A DNA stretch of 64,000 bases from Phycisphaerales bacterium (GCA_026982335.1 JALSHH010000002.1:47038-111037), one strand, 5' to 3'. Shown: positions 19,233 through 29,639, counted from the stretch's first letter. A program made the numbers and translations. Notes: generated from the letters alone by a model not told the origin.

Positions 19233-19754
19233 TCACTCGGTGAGATCCTCCGTAGAAGGTGTTTGTGCATTGGTACTGGGGTCTTCTTGCACTGGTGACC
19301 ATTTCGATTTCGACGAACTGCGTGTTTCCTGTTCGCGCCGGTCCTGTTCAAGCAATGCGAAGACTTCCATTTCCGCCTTGTGCCCTTCGTCATAGATGAT
19401 CCGGAGCGTGGGCATCTCTTTGATGTGGATGCGATCCATCACATCGCGGCGTAGGCGCTTGGTTGCTGCGGTGAGCCCGTGCATAGTGAGTTTGGCACGC
19501 TCATGAGGCATTACCGAGATAAAGGCCTTGGCGTGCTTGAGATCATCGGAAAGCTCAACTTTGGTAACGGTAATAAGTCCACGGATCCGTGGGTCATTGA
19601 GCCCACGGGATAATCGCTTTTGGAGCTCTTGCTGAATATTGGATGCAATCTGCAGGCTTCGGCGTCTCAATCGGGGCTCTCCATGCGTGGTTTGTTTCTC
19701 CAAGGGAAAACATACGCCGACGGATTTCTCGGCATGTAATAGACTCAAAATCAA
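19233..19754 (-). CDS. rbfA: Ribosome-binding factor A
   Basis: IQQELQKRLSRGLNDPRIRGLITVTKVELSDDLKHAKAFISV...RRDVMDRIHIKEMPTLRIIYDEG; ATGA overlap with infB. Confidence 0.92.
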   Translation of the reverse strand: MILSLLHAEKSVGVCFPLEKQTTHGEPRLRRRSLQIASNIQQELQKRLSRGLNDPRIRGLITVTKVELSDDLKHAKAFISVMPHERAKLTMHGLTAATKRLRRDVMDRIHIKEMPTLRIIYDEGHKAEMEVFALLEQDRREQETRSSSKSKWSPVQEDPSTNAQTPSTEDLTE

Positions 19755-22624
19755 TTGTCAAGTGTTCGAGCGACCTCAATGTTTTTGTAACACTCAAGCA
19801 CATCACCAGCCTTGACATCGTCGTATCCAATGATCTTCATGCCGCATTCCATGTTTGCTCGAACTTCTTTGGCGTCATCTTTGAAACGCTTGAGCTGTTC
19901 GAGTTTACGGTTGTTTTCGATGACCACGCCATCGCGAGTAACACGGATAAGTGCATCGCGTTGAACCACCCCGTCGGTCACGAAACACCCAGCAACTGTG
20001 CCGACCTTGGAGACTTTGAAGACCTCGCGGACCTCGGCATGACCCAAGACTTCTTCGCGAATATCGGGGGAGAGCAATCCTTCGACTGCTTTCTTGATGT
20101 CATCGACAATGTGGTAGATCACCTGATAGTTGCGAATTTCAACGCCTTTGGTTTCGGCAAGCGCACGCCCTTTGGCGTTGGCAATGACATTGAATCCGAT
20201 GATGATGGCTTTGGATGCTTCGGCAAGGAGAATGTCCGACTCGGTGATCCCCCCGATTGCCTGGTGGATTACGCGGACCTTGACTTCTTCGTTGCTCACT
20301 TTTTCAATTTCAGATTTGAGGACATCGACCGAACCTTGCACATCGGCCTTGAGTACCACAAGAATTTCCTGAAGGTCCGTGTCGGCGATTTGCGTGAACA
20401 TATTGTCGAGCGTGAGTTTGGGGATTGCAAGCAATGCTTCGCGCTCACGCTCTCGACGCTGCTCAGCAGCCTTCTCGGCCTCTTTGAGAGAACCAAGACA
20501 ATAAAATTTATCACCCGCATCAGGAAGGGAGTTGATACCTGAAATCTGTACCGGCAAAGGAGGGAGTGCCTTCTTGAGTTTCTTGCCTCGGTCATCGGTG
20601 ATATCACGCACCCGACCAAAGGCCCGGCCCATGACAATGAAATCACCAACTTTCAACTCGCCATCTTGGACGAGAATGTTGGCGACATTGCCTCGACCAC
20701 CCTCAGGACGCGCTTCGATGACTGTGCCCTGGGCTTGACCTGCAAAATCGCTTTTGAGTTCAAGAATTTCCGCCTGAAGATCAAGAATTTCAAGGAGGTC
20801 TTGGATCCCCGTATTCTTGATGGCACTTGTTTTGACGACTTCGGTGTCGCCACCCCACTGGGTAGGGTTAAGACCGTGCTCGGCAAGTTGTCCATAGATA
20901 CGCTGAATATTTTCTTCTGTGGCTTGTTCTTTGTCGATTTTGTTGAGGGCCACAATAATCGGCACGCCTGCCGCTTTGGAATGTGAGATTGATTCGATTG
21001 TCTGAGGCATCACCCCATCGTCGGCAGCCACCACCAGTACCACGATATCCGTTACATTGGCACCTCGGCTGCGCATCGCGGTAAAGGCTTCGTGACCGGG
21101 GGTATCAATAAAGGTGATGAATTTCTTCTTATCGCCAGTATTTACAGGCACGCGGAAAGCGCTCGTTGCCTGAGTGATTCCACCAGCTTCGCCATCGGCA
21201 ACATTGGCATTCCGAATACGATCTAAGAGTGAGGTTTTACCATGATCTACATGGCCGAGAATCGTGACAATTGGTCCACGGGAGCGTTCATCTTTTCGAT
21301 CACGCTCGGCAAACTGGTCGGCGACTTGTTCCTCGGCCCCTTTGGCTTCGGTGACTTCGAGTTCGATATCCCAATCCATCATAATTTCTTGGGCTTTTTC
21401 TGATTCGATCCCCGAGTTGATCGTTGCCATCACGCCTTGCATGAAAAGTTTCTTGACAATGTCAGCGCCTTTGACACCAGTTGCTGCCGAGAGATCTTTG
21501 ATTGAGAATGGGGCAGCAATTTCGACCTTCCCCCCGATCTTGGCGGGTGTTTGGGCAGCATTGGCAGAAGACTTCATTTGCATTTGACGCTGCTTGAGGT
21601 ATCCACCGGAGCTTTTTAATCGGGCTTGGCGGTCGGCCAAGTCTGCAGCAGTCCATCCCCGTCCTGCCCCAGTATCTTGGGTGCGTCGGTTGCCACCATC
21701 ACGCCGGCGCGAATTACCACCACCACGAGGCGGACGCCCTTCCATAGGCATCCCCGCACCCATACCACCACCCATACCACCACCCATACCACCACCCATA
21801 CCACCTGTGCGAGGCGGACGCCGGCGAGGCGCTTCGACTTGCTCGGCAGCTTCCACACGGATGACCTTGGGGCCTGAGAGTTTGATCTGCGTTTTCTTAT
21901 CAAGTTGACGCCCCGCTGGAGCAATTGTTGTGGGACGAGTTGGGACATTCATTTGAGGGGGCTTCACCGGTGCCTTGAAATCTGGCTTGGGCGCGCGCAC
22001 AACCCGTTGCTCTGTGGATTTGTCGTCTGAATCAGCTTGCGAACCAATGCCCGGATTGGATTCTAAGTTGACTTCTGAATTACTCGGTGCAGTCGAATGA
22101 GATGGAGATGTGGAAGTGGACGATTTGGACTTTGGAGGCTCGGAAGAAAGTCCGGCAGGGATATTGGTCGTTTTGAGTTTCGTTGCTGCAGGTGCTGGGG
22201 GGGTGGCAGGCGGAGCCGAATCGGATGCCGGCGGTGGGGGAGGGACAGCAGTTGCGGGTTGGGCCTTGATCGCTTTGGTAGGGGGCTCAGCAATGGCGGT
22301 TGATGAGGAAGAGTCTCCATTGGCGTCACCGTCAGGCTTGTCATCCGTCGAAGCAATTTTCTTGGCCTTGGTGGCCTTCTTCTTTGTGTCGCGGACTTTC
22401 TCGATATCCACCTTCTCGGCCTGCTCGACCGAAGTATGCGAGGAATCCGTGGTCTCGTCGGCAGCAAACCATTCACGGATCGTCTGTTCGAGTCCGATCG
22501 ACACCGTAGACATGTGGTTTTTGATCACATCCTTAGGCAAGCCCTCTGCGTGACATTTTTCCACAATCGCTTTGGACTTGATGCCCAGGTCTTTTGCGAT
22601 TTCAAAAATTCGTGTATTGGCCAA
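19751..22624 (-). CDS. infB: Translation initiation factor IF-2
   Basis: IF2 N-domain (RIFEIAKDLGIKSKAIVEKC), G1 GHVDHGKTSLLD, DTPGHEAFTAMRSRGANVTDIVVLVVAADDGVMPQTIE, NKID. Confidence 0.97.
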   Translation of the reverse strand: MANTRIFEIAKDLGIKSKAIVEKCHAEGLPKDVIKNHMSTVSIGLEQTIREWFAADETTDSSHTSVEQAEKVDIEKVRDTKKKATKAKKIASTDDKPDGDANGDSSSSTAIAEPPTKAIKAQPATAVPPPPPASDSAPPATPPAPAATKLKTTNIPAGLSSEPPKSKSSTSTSPSHSTAPSNSEVNLESNPGIGSQADSDDKSTEQRVVRAPKPDFKAPVKPPQMNVPTRPTTIAPAGRQLDKKTQIKLSGPKVIRVEAAEQVEAPRRRPPRTGGMGGGMGGGMGGGMGAGMPMEGRPPRGGGNSRRRDGGNRRTQDTGAGRGWTAADLADRQARLKSSGGYLKQRQMQMKSSANAAQTPAKIGGKVEIAAPFSIKDLSAATGVKGADIVKKLFMQGVMATINSGIESEKAQEIMMDWDIELEVTEAKGAEEQVADQFAERDRKDERSRGPIVTILGHVDHGKTSLLDRIRNANVADGEAGGITQATSAFRVPVNTGDKKKFITFIDTPGHEAFTAMRSRGANVTDIVVLVVAADDGVMPQTIESISHSKAAGVPIIVALNKIDKEQATEENIQRIYGQLAEHGLNPTQWGGDTEVVKTSAIKNTGIQDLLEILDLQAEILELKSDFAGQAQGTVIEARPEGGRGNVANILVQDGELKVGDFIVMGRAFGRVRDITDDRGKKLKKALPPLPVQISGINSLPDAGDKFYCLGSLKEAEKAAEQRREREREALLAIPKLTLDNMFTQIADTDLQEILVVLKADVQGSVDVLKSEIEKVSNEEVKVRVIHQAIGGITESDILLAEASKAIIIGFNVIANAKGRALAETKGVEIRNYQVIYHIVDDIKKAVEGLLSPDIREEVLGHAEVREVFKVSKVGTVAGCFVTDGVVQRDALIRVTRDGVVIENNRKLEQLKRFKDDAKEVRANMECGMKIIGYDDVKAGDVLECYKNIEVARTLDN
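21759..21806 (-). repeat. 12-bp tandem repeat (cccataccacca x4) inside infB encoding (GGGM)n
   Basis: Four consecutive near-identical 12-mers; protein GGMGGGMGGGMGGGMGAGM. Confidence 0.9.
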
Positions 22625-22728
22625 CTGATGCTCCAGCGCGTGTCGCGATTCGTAACTGTTCTGTCTTCGTCATTCCGAGTATTGATTTGCCAGCAGATGC
22701 ACACACATCCACTGGAATGGTCTTTGGA

Positions 22729-24141
22729 TCAGGCTTTCCCGCCGCCAAGAATATCCGCTGCTCGATTTTCTGAGGCAGCATCAGGCTCCTGAGCATCCGC
22801 TTCATTTTCGTCGCCTGCCTCATGGTTTGTTTCTGCATTGACAGCTGCAGCACCAAGGATCGCTGCAGCAGCAACCTCAGGAGACGCATCACCCGACGCA
22901 TTACCCGAAAGAATCGCAGAGGCAGCCTGCTCTTCTTCTGCCTTGCGAGCAGCAGCTTGGGCCTTTTCAATTTCCTGTTGAGCGGCGACTTCCTTGGCTT
23001 TGGCAGCACAAAGCTCGATCGCTTGGGCAGCACGCGCCTCATCGAGTTCAAGTTCGGTCAAAAGCATTTCCTCGCCGACCTCTTCGATGTCGAATACCGA
23101 AATCATGCCCAGCGCTGCCAAGCGATCAACCATCTCGTCGGTGACGCCTTCGATCTGCTGGAGGGTTTCGGACAGAATCGTCAATCCCTTCGTGAACTCT
23201 TCAGGCGTTAGGATATCAACATCCCAACCCGTTAAACGAGCAGCGAGCCGCACATTTTGTCCCCGTTTGCCGATCGCCAATGAAAGCTGGTCATCGCGGA
23301 CGACCACCGTGGCGCGTCCGAGTTCGAAGCACAACGAGATTTCATTGACTTCAGCAGGTTTAAGCGCATTGGCGATGAGAATCTGTGACGATTCGTTCCA
23401 TCGAACGATGTCGATCTTTTCGCCATTGAGTTCTTCGACGATGGTCTTGATACGCGATCCACGGATACCCACGCACGCGCCAACCGCATCAACCTTCGAG
23501 TCGATCGACGAGACGGCCATCTTGGTGCGGTATCCAGGCTCACGGGACATCGCCTTGATTTCAATCGTGCGCTCCATCACCTCAGGCACTTCGACTTCGA
23601 AGAGTCTGCGGATGAAATCCGGCTGTCCACGCGTAAGGTAGATTTTGACTTGCGCGCCCATGTCCTTGACATCAAGAATCATTGCACGGACTCGATCGCC
23701 GGGCATGAACTGCTCGCCGGGGATTTGCTCAGAGCGGAGCATGATGGTTTCGGCACGATCGACTTGGACAACCAGAGCGCCCCGGTCGTACCGCTGGGCG
23801 ACGCCGGTGACAAGGGTGCCGACCCGGCTTGAATATTCTTCCATGAGCGACTGGCGCTCGTCATCGCGGAAGCGCTGGATCATGACCTGCTTGAAGGTCT
23901 GGGCTGCGATGCGTCCAAAGTCGGCGGGGTCCATGTCCATCGGTTCTTCATACCGGAAGAGCTGAATCTCGCCGGTGATGGGATCGACGGTGCATTGGAA
24001 CTCGTCGGCATCGAGTGTCCCAAAGAACTTTCGACATGCCGAAACCATCGCGGTCTCAAGATCAGAGATCAGCAGGCTCTTCTCGACATTGCGATCACGG
24101 GCAATCGAATCAAGGATGCGCATCATTTCTGAGGTGTTCAC
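22729..24141 (-). CDS. nusA: Transcription termination/antitermination factor NusA
   Basis: MMRILDSIARDRNVEKSLLISDLETAMVSA, S1/KH regions VGACVGIRGSRIKTIVEELNGEKIDIV, AIGKRGQNVRLAARLTGWDVDIL; GTG start at 24139-24141 with GGAG RBS, alternative ATG at 24126. Confidence 0.95.
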   Translation of the reverse strand: MNTSEMMRILDSIARDRNVEKSLLISDLETAMVSACRKFFGTLDADEFQCTVDPITGEIQLFRYEEPMDMDPADFGRIAAQTFKQVMIQRFRDDERQSLMEEYSSRVGTLVTGVAQRYDRGALVVQVDRAETIMLRSEQIPGEQFMPGDRVRAMILDVKDMGAQVKIYLTRGQPDFIRRLFEVEVPEVMERTIEIKAMSREPGYRTKMAVSSIDSKVDAVGACVGIRGSRIKTIVEELNGEKIDIVRWNESSQILIANALKPAEVNEISLCFELGRATVVVRDDQLSLAIGKRGQNVRLAARLTGWDVDILTPEEFTKGLTILSETLQQIEGVTDEMVDRLAALGMISVFDIEEVGEEMLLTELELDEARAAQAIELCAAKAKEVAAQQEIEKAQAAARKAEEEQAASAILSGNASGDASPEVAAAAILGAAAVNAETNHEAGDENEADAQEPDAASENRAADILGGGKA

Positions 24142-24256
24142 AGCAGTTCTCCGGTTCTTTGAGGCTCGCAGCGTAGGCGAGGGATTGGGATGTTGGGTTG
24201 TCCAGTTATTGAGATGTTTGTCGGGCTTTGCCCATTCGATACAGAATGAGCAAAAA

Positions 24257-24290
24257 TACAAATGACCGCGAAGCATGAAAAGCCGCGGTC
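24257..24290 (-). terminator. Terminator-like hairpin in the nusA leader
   Basis: Minus strand GACCGCG-N13-CGCGGTC followed by ATTTGTATTTTTG. Confidence 0.55.
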
Positions 24291-24487
24291 GAACGCTCAA
24301 TGGGGGCGAAGAGGGACTCTCTTCGTGCCGTCCAGATCAGGATGGACTACGCGGTCATCGCATCGTCCGTCCCCTCATCGCAAGACCGGCTCCGAGCATG
24401 ATCGAAGACCGATTACCCATGATGGCGCAAGACCATAAGCATATCCATACTCCTTCTCCGAGCACCATGCCCGGAGATTTCAGCCAA

Positions 24488-24517
24488 AGTATAGAACACC
24501 CAATGAGGGAGAATCAA
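24488..24517 (-). promoter_or_regulatory. Predicted sigma-70-type promoter upstream of the nusA leader
   Basis: Minus strand TTGATT-N18-TATACT in the fliM-nusA intergenic region. Confidence 0.55.
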
Positions 24518-24592
24518 CTTATCTTGATCAGGCAACGCACATCCAACATCCAGATATTCACCCCGGTCGAGCGGGCATGGAGAGGCCCGTGG

Positions 24593-25621
24593 CTAGATAT
24601 GATTTTCAATACGGTCTCCTCTGGCGACCGTTCGCTCAATCTTAATCGCCCGATTTCCGTGATGCTGACCCACCTGTCCGAGGAATTTGGATTCTTGCCC
24701 GATCATGACCAAGGCCGGGTCACTGGCATTTTTGGAAGTGACAATTAGATCTCCGACCTTCATCTCGCTCAGGTCCCGAAGCGTCATCGTTGTTCGTGCC
24801 AAAATAGCAGTGAATTCGACTCCTGTTTGATCCAAATTTCGGCTGATTCGTTCCTCAGAAGTCGTATCATTCTCATTTCGACATACTGCAAACCAGCTCT
24901 GTGAACTCAGCTCTTCCATGACCGGTTCGATCACATTATACGGAATACACAGATTCATCGTCCCCGCCCGCGATGCCATTCGTACTTCGAGCCCGATGAC
25001 CAGAACCACCTCGTTTGGGGGGACAATTTGCACAAGCTGAGGGTTTGATTCGTGGGCGACAATCTCAAACTCGAGTTTGCGGACACTTTCCCATGCTTCA
25101 GAAAGTGCATCGAGTCCACGCCGAAGCACATTGGAGATCAACCGCTGTTCGATGGTTGTCATTGGGCGTTGGGGAATGAACAAATCCTGGTTATTTCCGC
25201 CCAAAAGCCGATCAATGATCGGGTAAATAATCAAAGGCGAGACCTCAAGGCACATTTGCCCTTCAAGATCATCGGGCTGAATCAAGTTGTAACTCGTGGG
25301 GTTGGGGAGTCCGGAGACAAACTCGCCATAGGTCATCTGCTCGCATGCAGCGACGCGCACCTCCACGATGGTGCGCAAGAACCCGGACAACGAAGCACCG
25401 AAGTTTCTCGCAAACGCCTCGTGCAGGGTTTCGAGGGCCAGCATCTGATCCTTCGAGACCCGTTCGGGGCGTTTGAAATCATATTCGCGGATCTCGACAT
25501 GCTCGAGATCTTTGCGATTCCGCGAGAAGATCATTTGATCTTGTTGATCGTCTTCGGCTTCATTTCCCGAATCGACCGCGGTCAGGAGGGCGTCGATCTC
25601 ATTTTGGTCCAACATGCTCAT
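24593..25621 (-). CDS. fliM: Flagellar motor switch protein FliM
   Basis: MLDQNEIDALLTAV, YDFKRPERVSKDQMLALETLHEAFARNFGASLSGFLRTIVEV, ATMEQRL-like TTIEQRLISNVL. Confidence 0.94.
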   Translation of the reverse strand: MSMLDQNEIDALLTAVDSGNEAEDDQQDQMIFSRNRKDLEHVEIREYDFKRPERVSKDQMLALETLHEAFARNFGASLSGFLRTIVEVRVAACEQMTYGEFVSGLPNPTSYNLIQPDDLEGQMCLEVSPLIIYPIIDRLLGGNNQDLFIPQRPMTTIEQRLISNVLRRGLDALSEAWESVRKLEFEIVAHESNPQLVQIVPPNEVVLVIGLEVRMASRAGTMNLCIPYNVIEPVMEELSSQSWFAVCRNENDTTSEERISRNLDQTGVEFTAILARTTMTLRDLSEMKVGDLIVTSKNASDPALVMIGQESKFLGQVGQHHGNRAIKIERTVARGDRIENHI

Positions 25622-25842
25622 GGCGGTGCGGGTTCCAAGGGGGGAACAAAACAATACGAAACGGTCAAGGCAGACGAAAATCCCCGAATCTGACGGAGAT
25701 ACACCGGTTACTATCGGTCGTTTACCCCGGGAATCTTGATCTTCCATCCCTCCAGATCGAGATTTCCGGAACAAAATGGTTTTAGATTGGGTTGGCAGGG
25801 AGAATCATCCCACAGCGATCATGTCCCCCCATAGACTGTTCC

Positions 25843-27858
25843 ATGGAATCACTCGGTATGCGATTTATTCAGTATGCACATGCTTTGGTCCGTTCCTTTA
25901 TTTTACCTGGCCTGATGCTGAGCTTGGTGTGGGTGATGATCTTGGGAGCGATTGCGGGTCAAACCTTTGCCCAGCCGAGCTTTGATTGGTCGACGGCATC
26001 GTTGCCTGAGGGGGAAGATCGGCCACCGATTGCCGCTTCGATCGAATCGTCCACACCCCAAGTTCAACCCGGAGGCAAGCTGGTCTTGGCGGTCATTCTC
26101 GACCATGCCGAGCATTATCATTCGAATCTCAACGAGCCGATCGTCCCCGAGGAGATGGGGGATTTTTTACCTGTCCCGACCACCATCGAGCTTCCCGAAG
26201 TTCAAGGTGTCACCTTTGGGGCGATCCATTGGCCAACACCAATCGCGGTCGATGTTGATTTCTTCTTTACGGGTAACCCGATCAGTTACCTGGTCTATGC
26301 TGGCAAGACGATCATCTATATCCCCGTCACGATCGCAGAAGATGCTTCACTCGGCAAGCGAACCTTCGAGTTGAGCGTCACTTACCAAGTCTGCGACGAG
26401 ACAACCTGCCTGGCACCGGAGACGGTGCCGCTGACAATGACCGTTAACATTGTCGAATCCGCTTCCGCAGCTCAAGCCCTGACCGGCACCTTTGCCGGGT
26501 ATAACCCTGATCAGGCGCCTCAGCCTCGCGAGCCCGTCGCCATTGAACGCCGATTCCTCGGGGTATTGGTGGTTCCATCGACCGATTCGTTGGCGGGGGT
26601 GTTTGTTTTGGCCTTGGCATCAGCCGTCGGCGGGTTCATCCTCAACCTCACCCCCTGCGTGCTCCCGGTAATCCCCATCAAGGTGATGACCATTTCTCAG
26701 CACGCTGGCGCGCGCAAGTCTCGCGCGTTTATACTCTCGGTGTGGATGGCGATTGGTGTTATCGCCTTTTGGGCCGGGATCGGGATTCCTGTTGCGTTTG
26801 TGTCTCAGTTTACCGACCCATCAATCATCTTCGGCATTTGGTGGCTCACTGGAGTTATCGGTGTCGTGATTGCTGTAATGAGCTTTGGGATCATGGGCTT
26901 ATTTCAGATCAAGCTCCCTCAGCAGGTCTATATGATTAATCCCAAAGCCGATTCGATATCGGGGTCATTTATCTTCGGGATGATGACCGCGGTGTTGGGG
27001 TTGCCCTGCTTTGGATTCGTTGCGGGGGCTTTGCTCGCTGGCGCAGCGATGATGCCTGCGTATCTGGTGCTGATTGTGTTCGTTTTCATCGGAATTGGCA
27101 TGGCCTTGCCTTATGTTGTCCTGGCGATGTTTCCCAAGCTCATCGACAAACTTCCTCGCACTGGGCCGGCCAGCGAGCTCGTCAAGCAGGTCATGGGGCT
27201 TTTGATGCTCGCAGCAGCAGCCTACTTCCTCGGCACCTCGGTCATTTCGTTTGGGTCTGGGCGAGCATGGGTTTTTCCGTGGTGGAGCAAAGCCGTTCAT
27301 TGGTGGGTCATCGGGCTCATTGGGTTGGTGACGGGGCTCTGGCTGATGATTCAGACCATCCGGATCACCAAGCGCCTCGGCCCACGATTGACCTACTGCT
27401 TCTTGGGCATATTGGTTGCATTGAGCGGCTCATTTATCGCTTATAACCAGACCATGCACCAGTACCACTATTTCTGGAAACCTTTTAGCCCCGAGTTCCT
27501 GGCGACTTCACTTGAGAAGGGCAAGGTGGTGGTACTCGATTTCACCGCGGAGTGGTGCCTCAACTGCAAAGCCCTTGAGGCAACGATTTTGGCGAGGGAG
27601 CCCGTGAAATCCATGCTCCTGAGCAGCGATGTCGTTCCGATGGTTGCCGACCTGACCAGCACCAACGCCCCCGGATGGGATCACCTCAACAATGCGCTGG
27701 GCCAAACGGGCATCCCCTTCTTGGTTGTCTATGCACCGGGGCACGACGATCCGGTCTGGATGTCCAATGCATATAACTCTGCCCAAGTCGTCGAAGCGAT
27801 CAACCTTGCTCGCGATCTCGTAGCCAGGGAAGGAACAGCAGTAGGGGGGGCGGATTGA
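25843..27858 (+). CDS. DsbD-like thiol:disulfide interchange protein
   Basis: DsbD-alpha-like N-terminus (YQVCDETTCLAPETVPL), CcdA-like TM core (LNLTPCVLPVIPIKVMTISQHAG), C-terminal thioredoxin domain (FTAEWCLNCKALE). Confidence 0.93.
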   Translation: MESLGMRFIQYAHALVRSFILPGLMLSLVWVMILGAIAGQTFAQPSFDWSTASLPEGEDRPPIAASIESSTPQVQPGGKLVLAVILDHAEHYHSNLNEPIVPEEMGDFLPVPTTIELPEVQGVTFGAIHWPTPIAVDVDFFFTGNPISYLVYAGKTIIYIPVTIAEDASLGKRTFELSVTYQVCDETTCLAPETVPLTMTVNIVESASAAQALTGTFAGYNPDQAPQPREPVAIERRFLGVLVVPSTDSLAGVFVLALASAVGGFILNLTPCVLPVIPIKVMTISQHAGARKSRAFILSVWMAIGVIAFWAGIGIPVAFVSQFTDPSIIFGIWWLTGVIGVVIAVMSFGIMGLFQIKLPQQVYMINPKADSISGSFIFGMMTAVLGLPCFGFVAGALLAGAAMMPAYLVLIVFVFIGIGMALPYVVLAMFPKLIDKLPRTGPASELVKQVMGLLMLAAAAYFLGTSVISFGSGRAWVFPWWSKAVHWWVIGLIGLVTGLWLMIQTIRITKRLGPRLTYCFLGILVALSGSFIAYNQTMHQYHYFWKPFSPEFLATSLEKGKVVVLDFTAEWCLNCKALEATILAREPVKSMLLSSDVVPMVADLTSTNAPGWDHLNNALGQTGIPFLVVYAPGHDDPVWMSNAYNSAQVVEAINLARDLVAREGTAVGGAD

Positions 27859-28026
27859 TCTGATGGGGAGATTGGTCCGATCAAGACCAAAAATTGGGCT
27901 TATCAGGCACCAATCGTGCGACCTGTCAGGTTCATTGCTCAAGTTGATTGACGAATGCCGATTTGGGGAATATCTTTCTCCCCGCAGGGGCATGTCTTTG
28001 GACAGGGCACCGCGAAACAACCAGAT

Positions 28027-28098
28027 GCGGGTGTAGCTCAGTGGTAGAGCGTCACGTTGCCAACGTGAATGTCGACGGTTCAAATCCGTTCACCCGCT
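28027..28098 (+). tRNA. tRNA-Gly (anticodon GCC)
   Basis: Acceptor GCGGGTG/CACCCGC, anticodon loop TTGCCAA, T-loop TTCAAAT. Confidence 0.96.
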
Positions 28099-28105
28099 TT
28101 GATAG

Positions 28106-28146
28106 ACCGCTCGGAACCACAGACAGAATGGTTCGGGGCGGTTTTC
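28106..28146 (+). terminator. Terminator downstream of tRNA-Gly
   Basis: ACCGCTCGGAACC-acagacagaat-GGTTCGGGGCGGT hairpin (one mismatch) followed by TTTTCTGTTTTC. Confidence 0.8.
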
Positions 28147-28258
28147 TGTTTTCTACCTCTACTTTCCACTACGGGTTCTTATTCGGTCGGTTTTTGATTC
28201 TTGGCATCTCTTGTTGGCGCTGGAGTATGGGCGGTGAGCGTCTGATCCGGGGCATTCC

Positions 28259-29410
28259 TCATCGTACGATATGTTGATACCGATAGTCGATCGCTCGCTG
28301 GCCAAGTTCAGCGATGACATGATCCACCAGTCCCGTCTGAGGCCCGATCAACTCGGCATTGATCACTCCGGGCATTGTGAGCTCGCCTTTGGCAATCATT
28401 CGGGCGATGATCGCGCAGGGGTAGGCCGTCGTGCGCGACATGCTCGTGGCACCTTGGTTGTAGTAATCGAGCAAGTCCCATTGATGCCTGATTGAGGCGC
28501 CCTGATCATCAGTGCCATCGACAATGATCCGCATGATGGTCAGGTCTTCTTCTGCTTCGTCGTAGGTCCATTTGGGGAACATCAGTTTGCTGATGACATC
28601 GAGGGGTTTAACCGTGCCGCCTTGAACTTCGATCGGGGTTTGGCTGAACAATCCAGTTTCGCGAAAGACGCGCATCAACTCGATGTGCCCTGGGTAGCGC
28701 ATGGTCTTCTCTTTCATGAATGGCACATTCATCGTGTAGGCCAACGAACGCAATCCATCGGTGTTGAACACTTCGAGTGTGCCGAGCCCATTGAAGTCGA
28801 TGAGTTCGGGCTCACTCAGTGCTTCGCGGACGACGATTTCGCCGTGCTCGACGATCCGTGCGGGTCGGGTGTATTCTTCGAGCACATCGGCCGGTGAGAA
28901 CCCCGCTTTGTATTCAAAGGGCCAGGTGCGCACGCGAGGCAGTCCACCAACATAAATCTCAATATTCGTGCACTCCTTGAGCAGGCTCGCGCCGTATCCG
29001 GCGAGCATGTTGCTCATTCCGGGTGCAACGCCCATATCGACGACCGCGGTGACGCCGTGTTCTTTGGCCAGTGCGTCGAGGTCCCACGAATTTTCTGGCA
29101 TGAACGAAATGTCCGCGTAATTCTTACCTGATTCGATGACTGCACGGAGCGATTGAAACCCGATTCGACTCGCCAATGCACCAAGTACGATATCGCAATC
29201 CGCGATGACTTCTTTGAGGACTTGGACATCGCTCAGATCAGCGGATGCTGTTTTGAAGGCGACCCCCATCTTGGTCGCGTGTTGGGTCGCTTTGTCGAGT
29301 GCGCTCTGGTGAAGATCGACCAGCGTAATTTCAAAGTCGGGATCACCCGCCAGATCCGTTGCCATCACTGTCCCAACCATGCCTGCGCCCAGTACCACTG
29401 CTTTTTTCAT
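28259..29410 (-). CDS. Saccharopine dehydrogenase family protein
   Basis: MKKAVVLGAGMVGTVMATDLAGD Rossmann motif; DMGVAPGMSNMLAGYGASLL. Confidence 0.88.
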   Translation of the reverse strand: MKKAVVLGAGMVGTVMATDLAGDPDFEITLVDLHQSALDKATQHATKMGVAFKTASADLSDVQVLKEVIADCDIVLGALASRIGFQSLRAVIESGKNYADISFMPENSWDLDALAKEHGVTAVVDMGVAPGMSNMLAGYGASLLKECTNIEIYVGGLPRVRTWPFEYKAGFSPADVLEEYTRPARIVEHGEIVVREALSEPELIDFNGLGTLEVFNTDGLRSLAYTMNVPFMKEKTMRYPGHIELMRVFRETGLFSQTPIEVQGGTVKPLDVISKLMFPKWTYDEAEEDLTIMRIIVDGTDDQGASIRHQWDLLDYYNQGATSMSRTTAYPCAIIARMIAKGELTMPGVINAELIGPQTGLVDHVIAELGQRAIDYRYQHIVR

Positions 29411-29639
29411 TGATCAAACTCCGAGTCGGCTGTTTCTTTCTGAACTCTGTGGAACTGTAGTGTGCCCTTTTGACGATTTTGAGGTGTCAGGCATCATTCC
29501 TGGGGGTATTTGTATCCTGCGGGTTTACAGTGCAAAGTCGATTCTCTTCGGGTTCTTCAGTCTGTGGTTCCATCTGTTGTAAGAATGCGATAGAATGCAT
29601 ACACGGACAATCATGTCCAATTTGCGGAGGGTGATAGCA

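Noticed and set aside
27508-28083. 191-aa minus-strand ORF spanning the dsbD-like 3' end and tRNA-Gly
   Set aside because: It runs antisense through the tRNA gene and the thioredoxin domain coding region.
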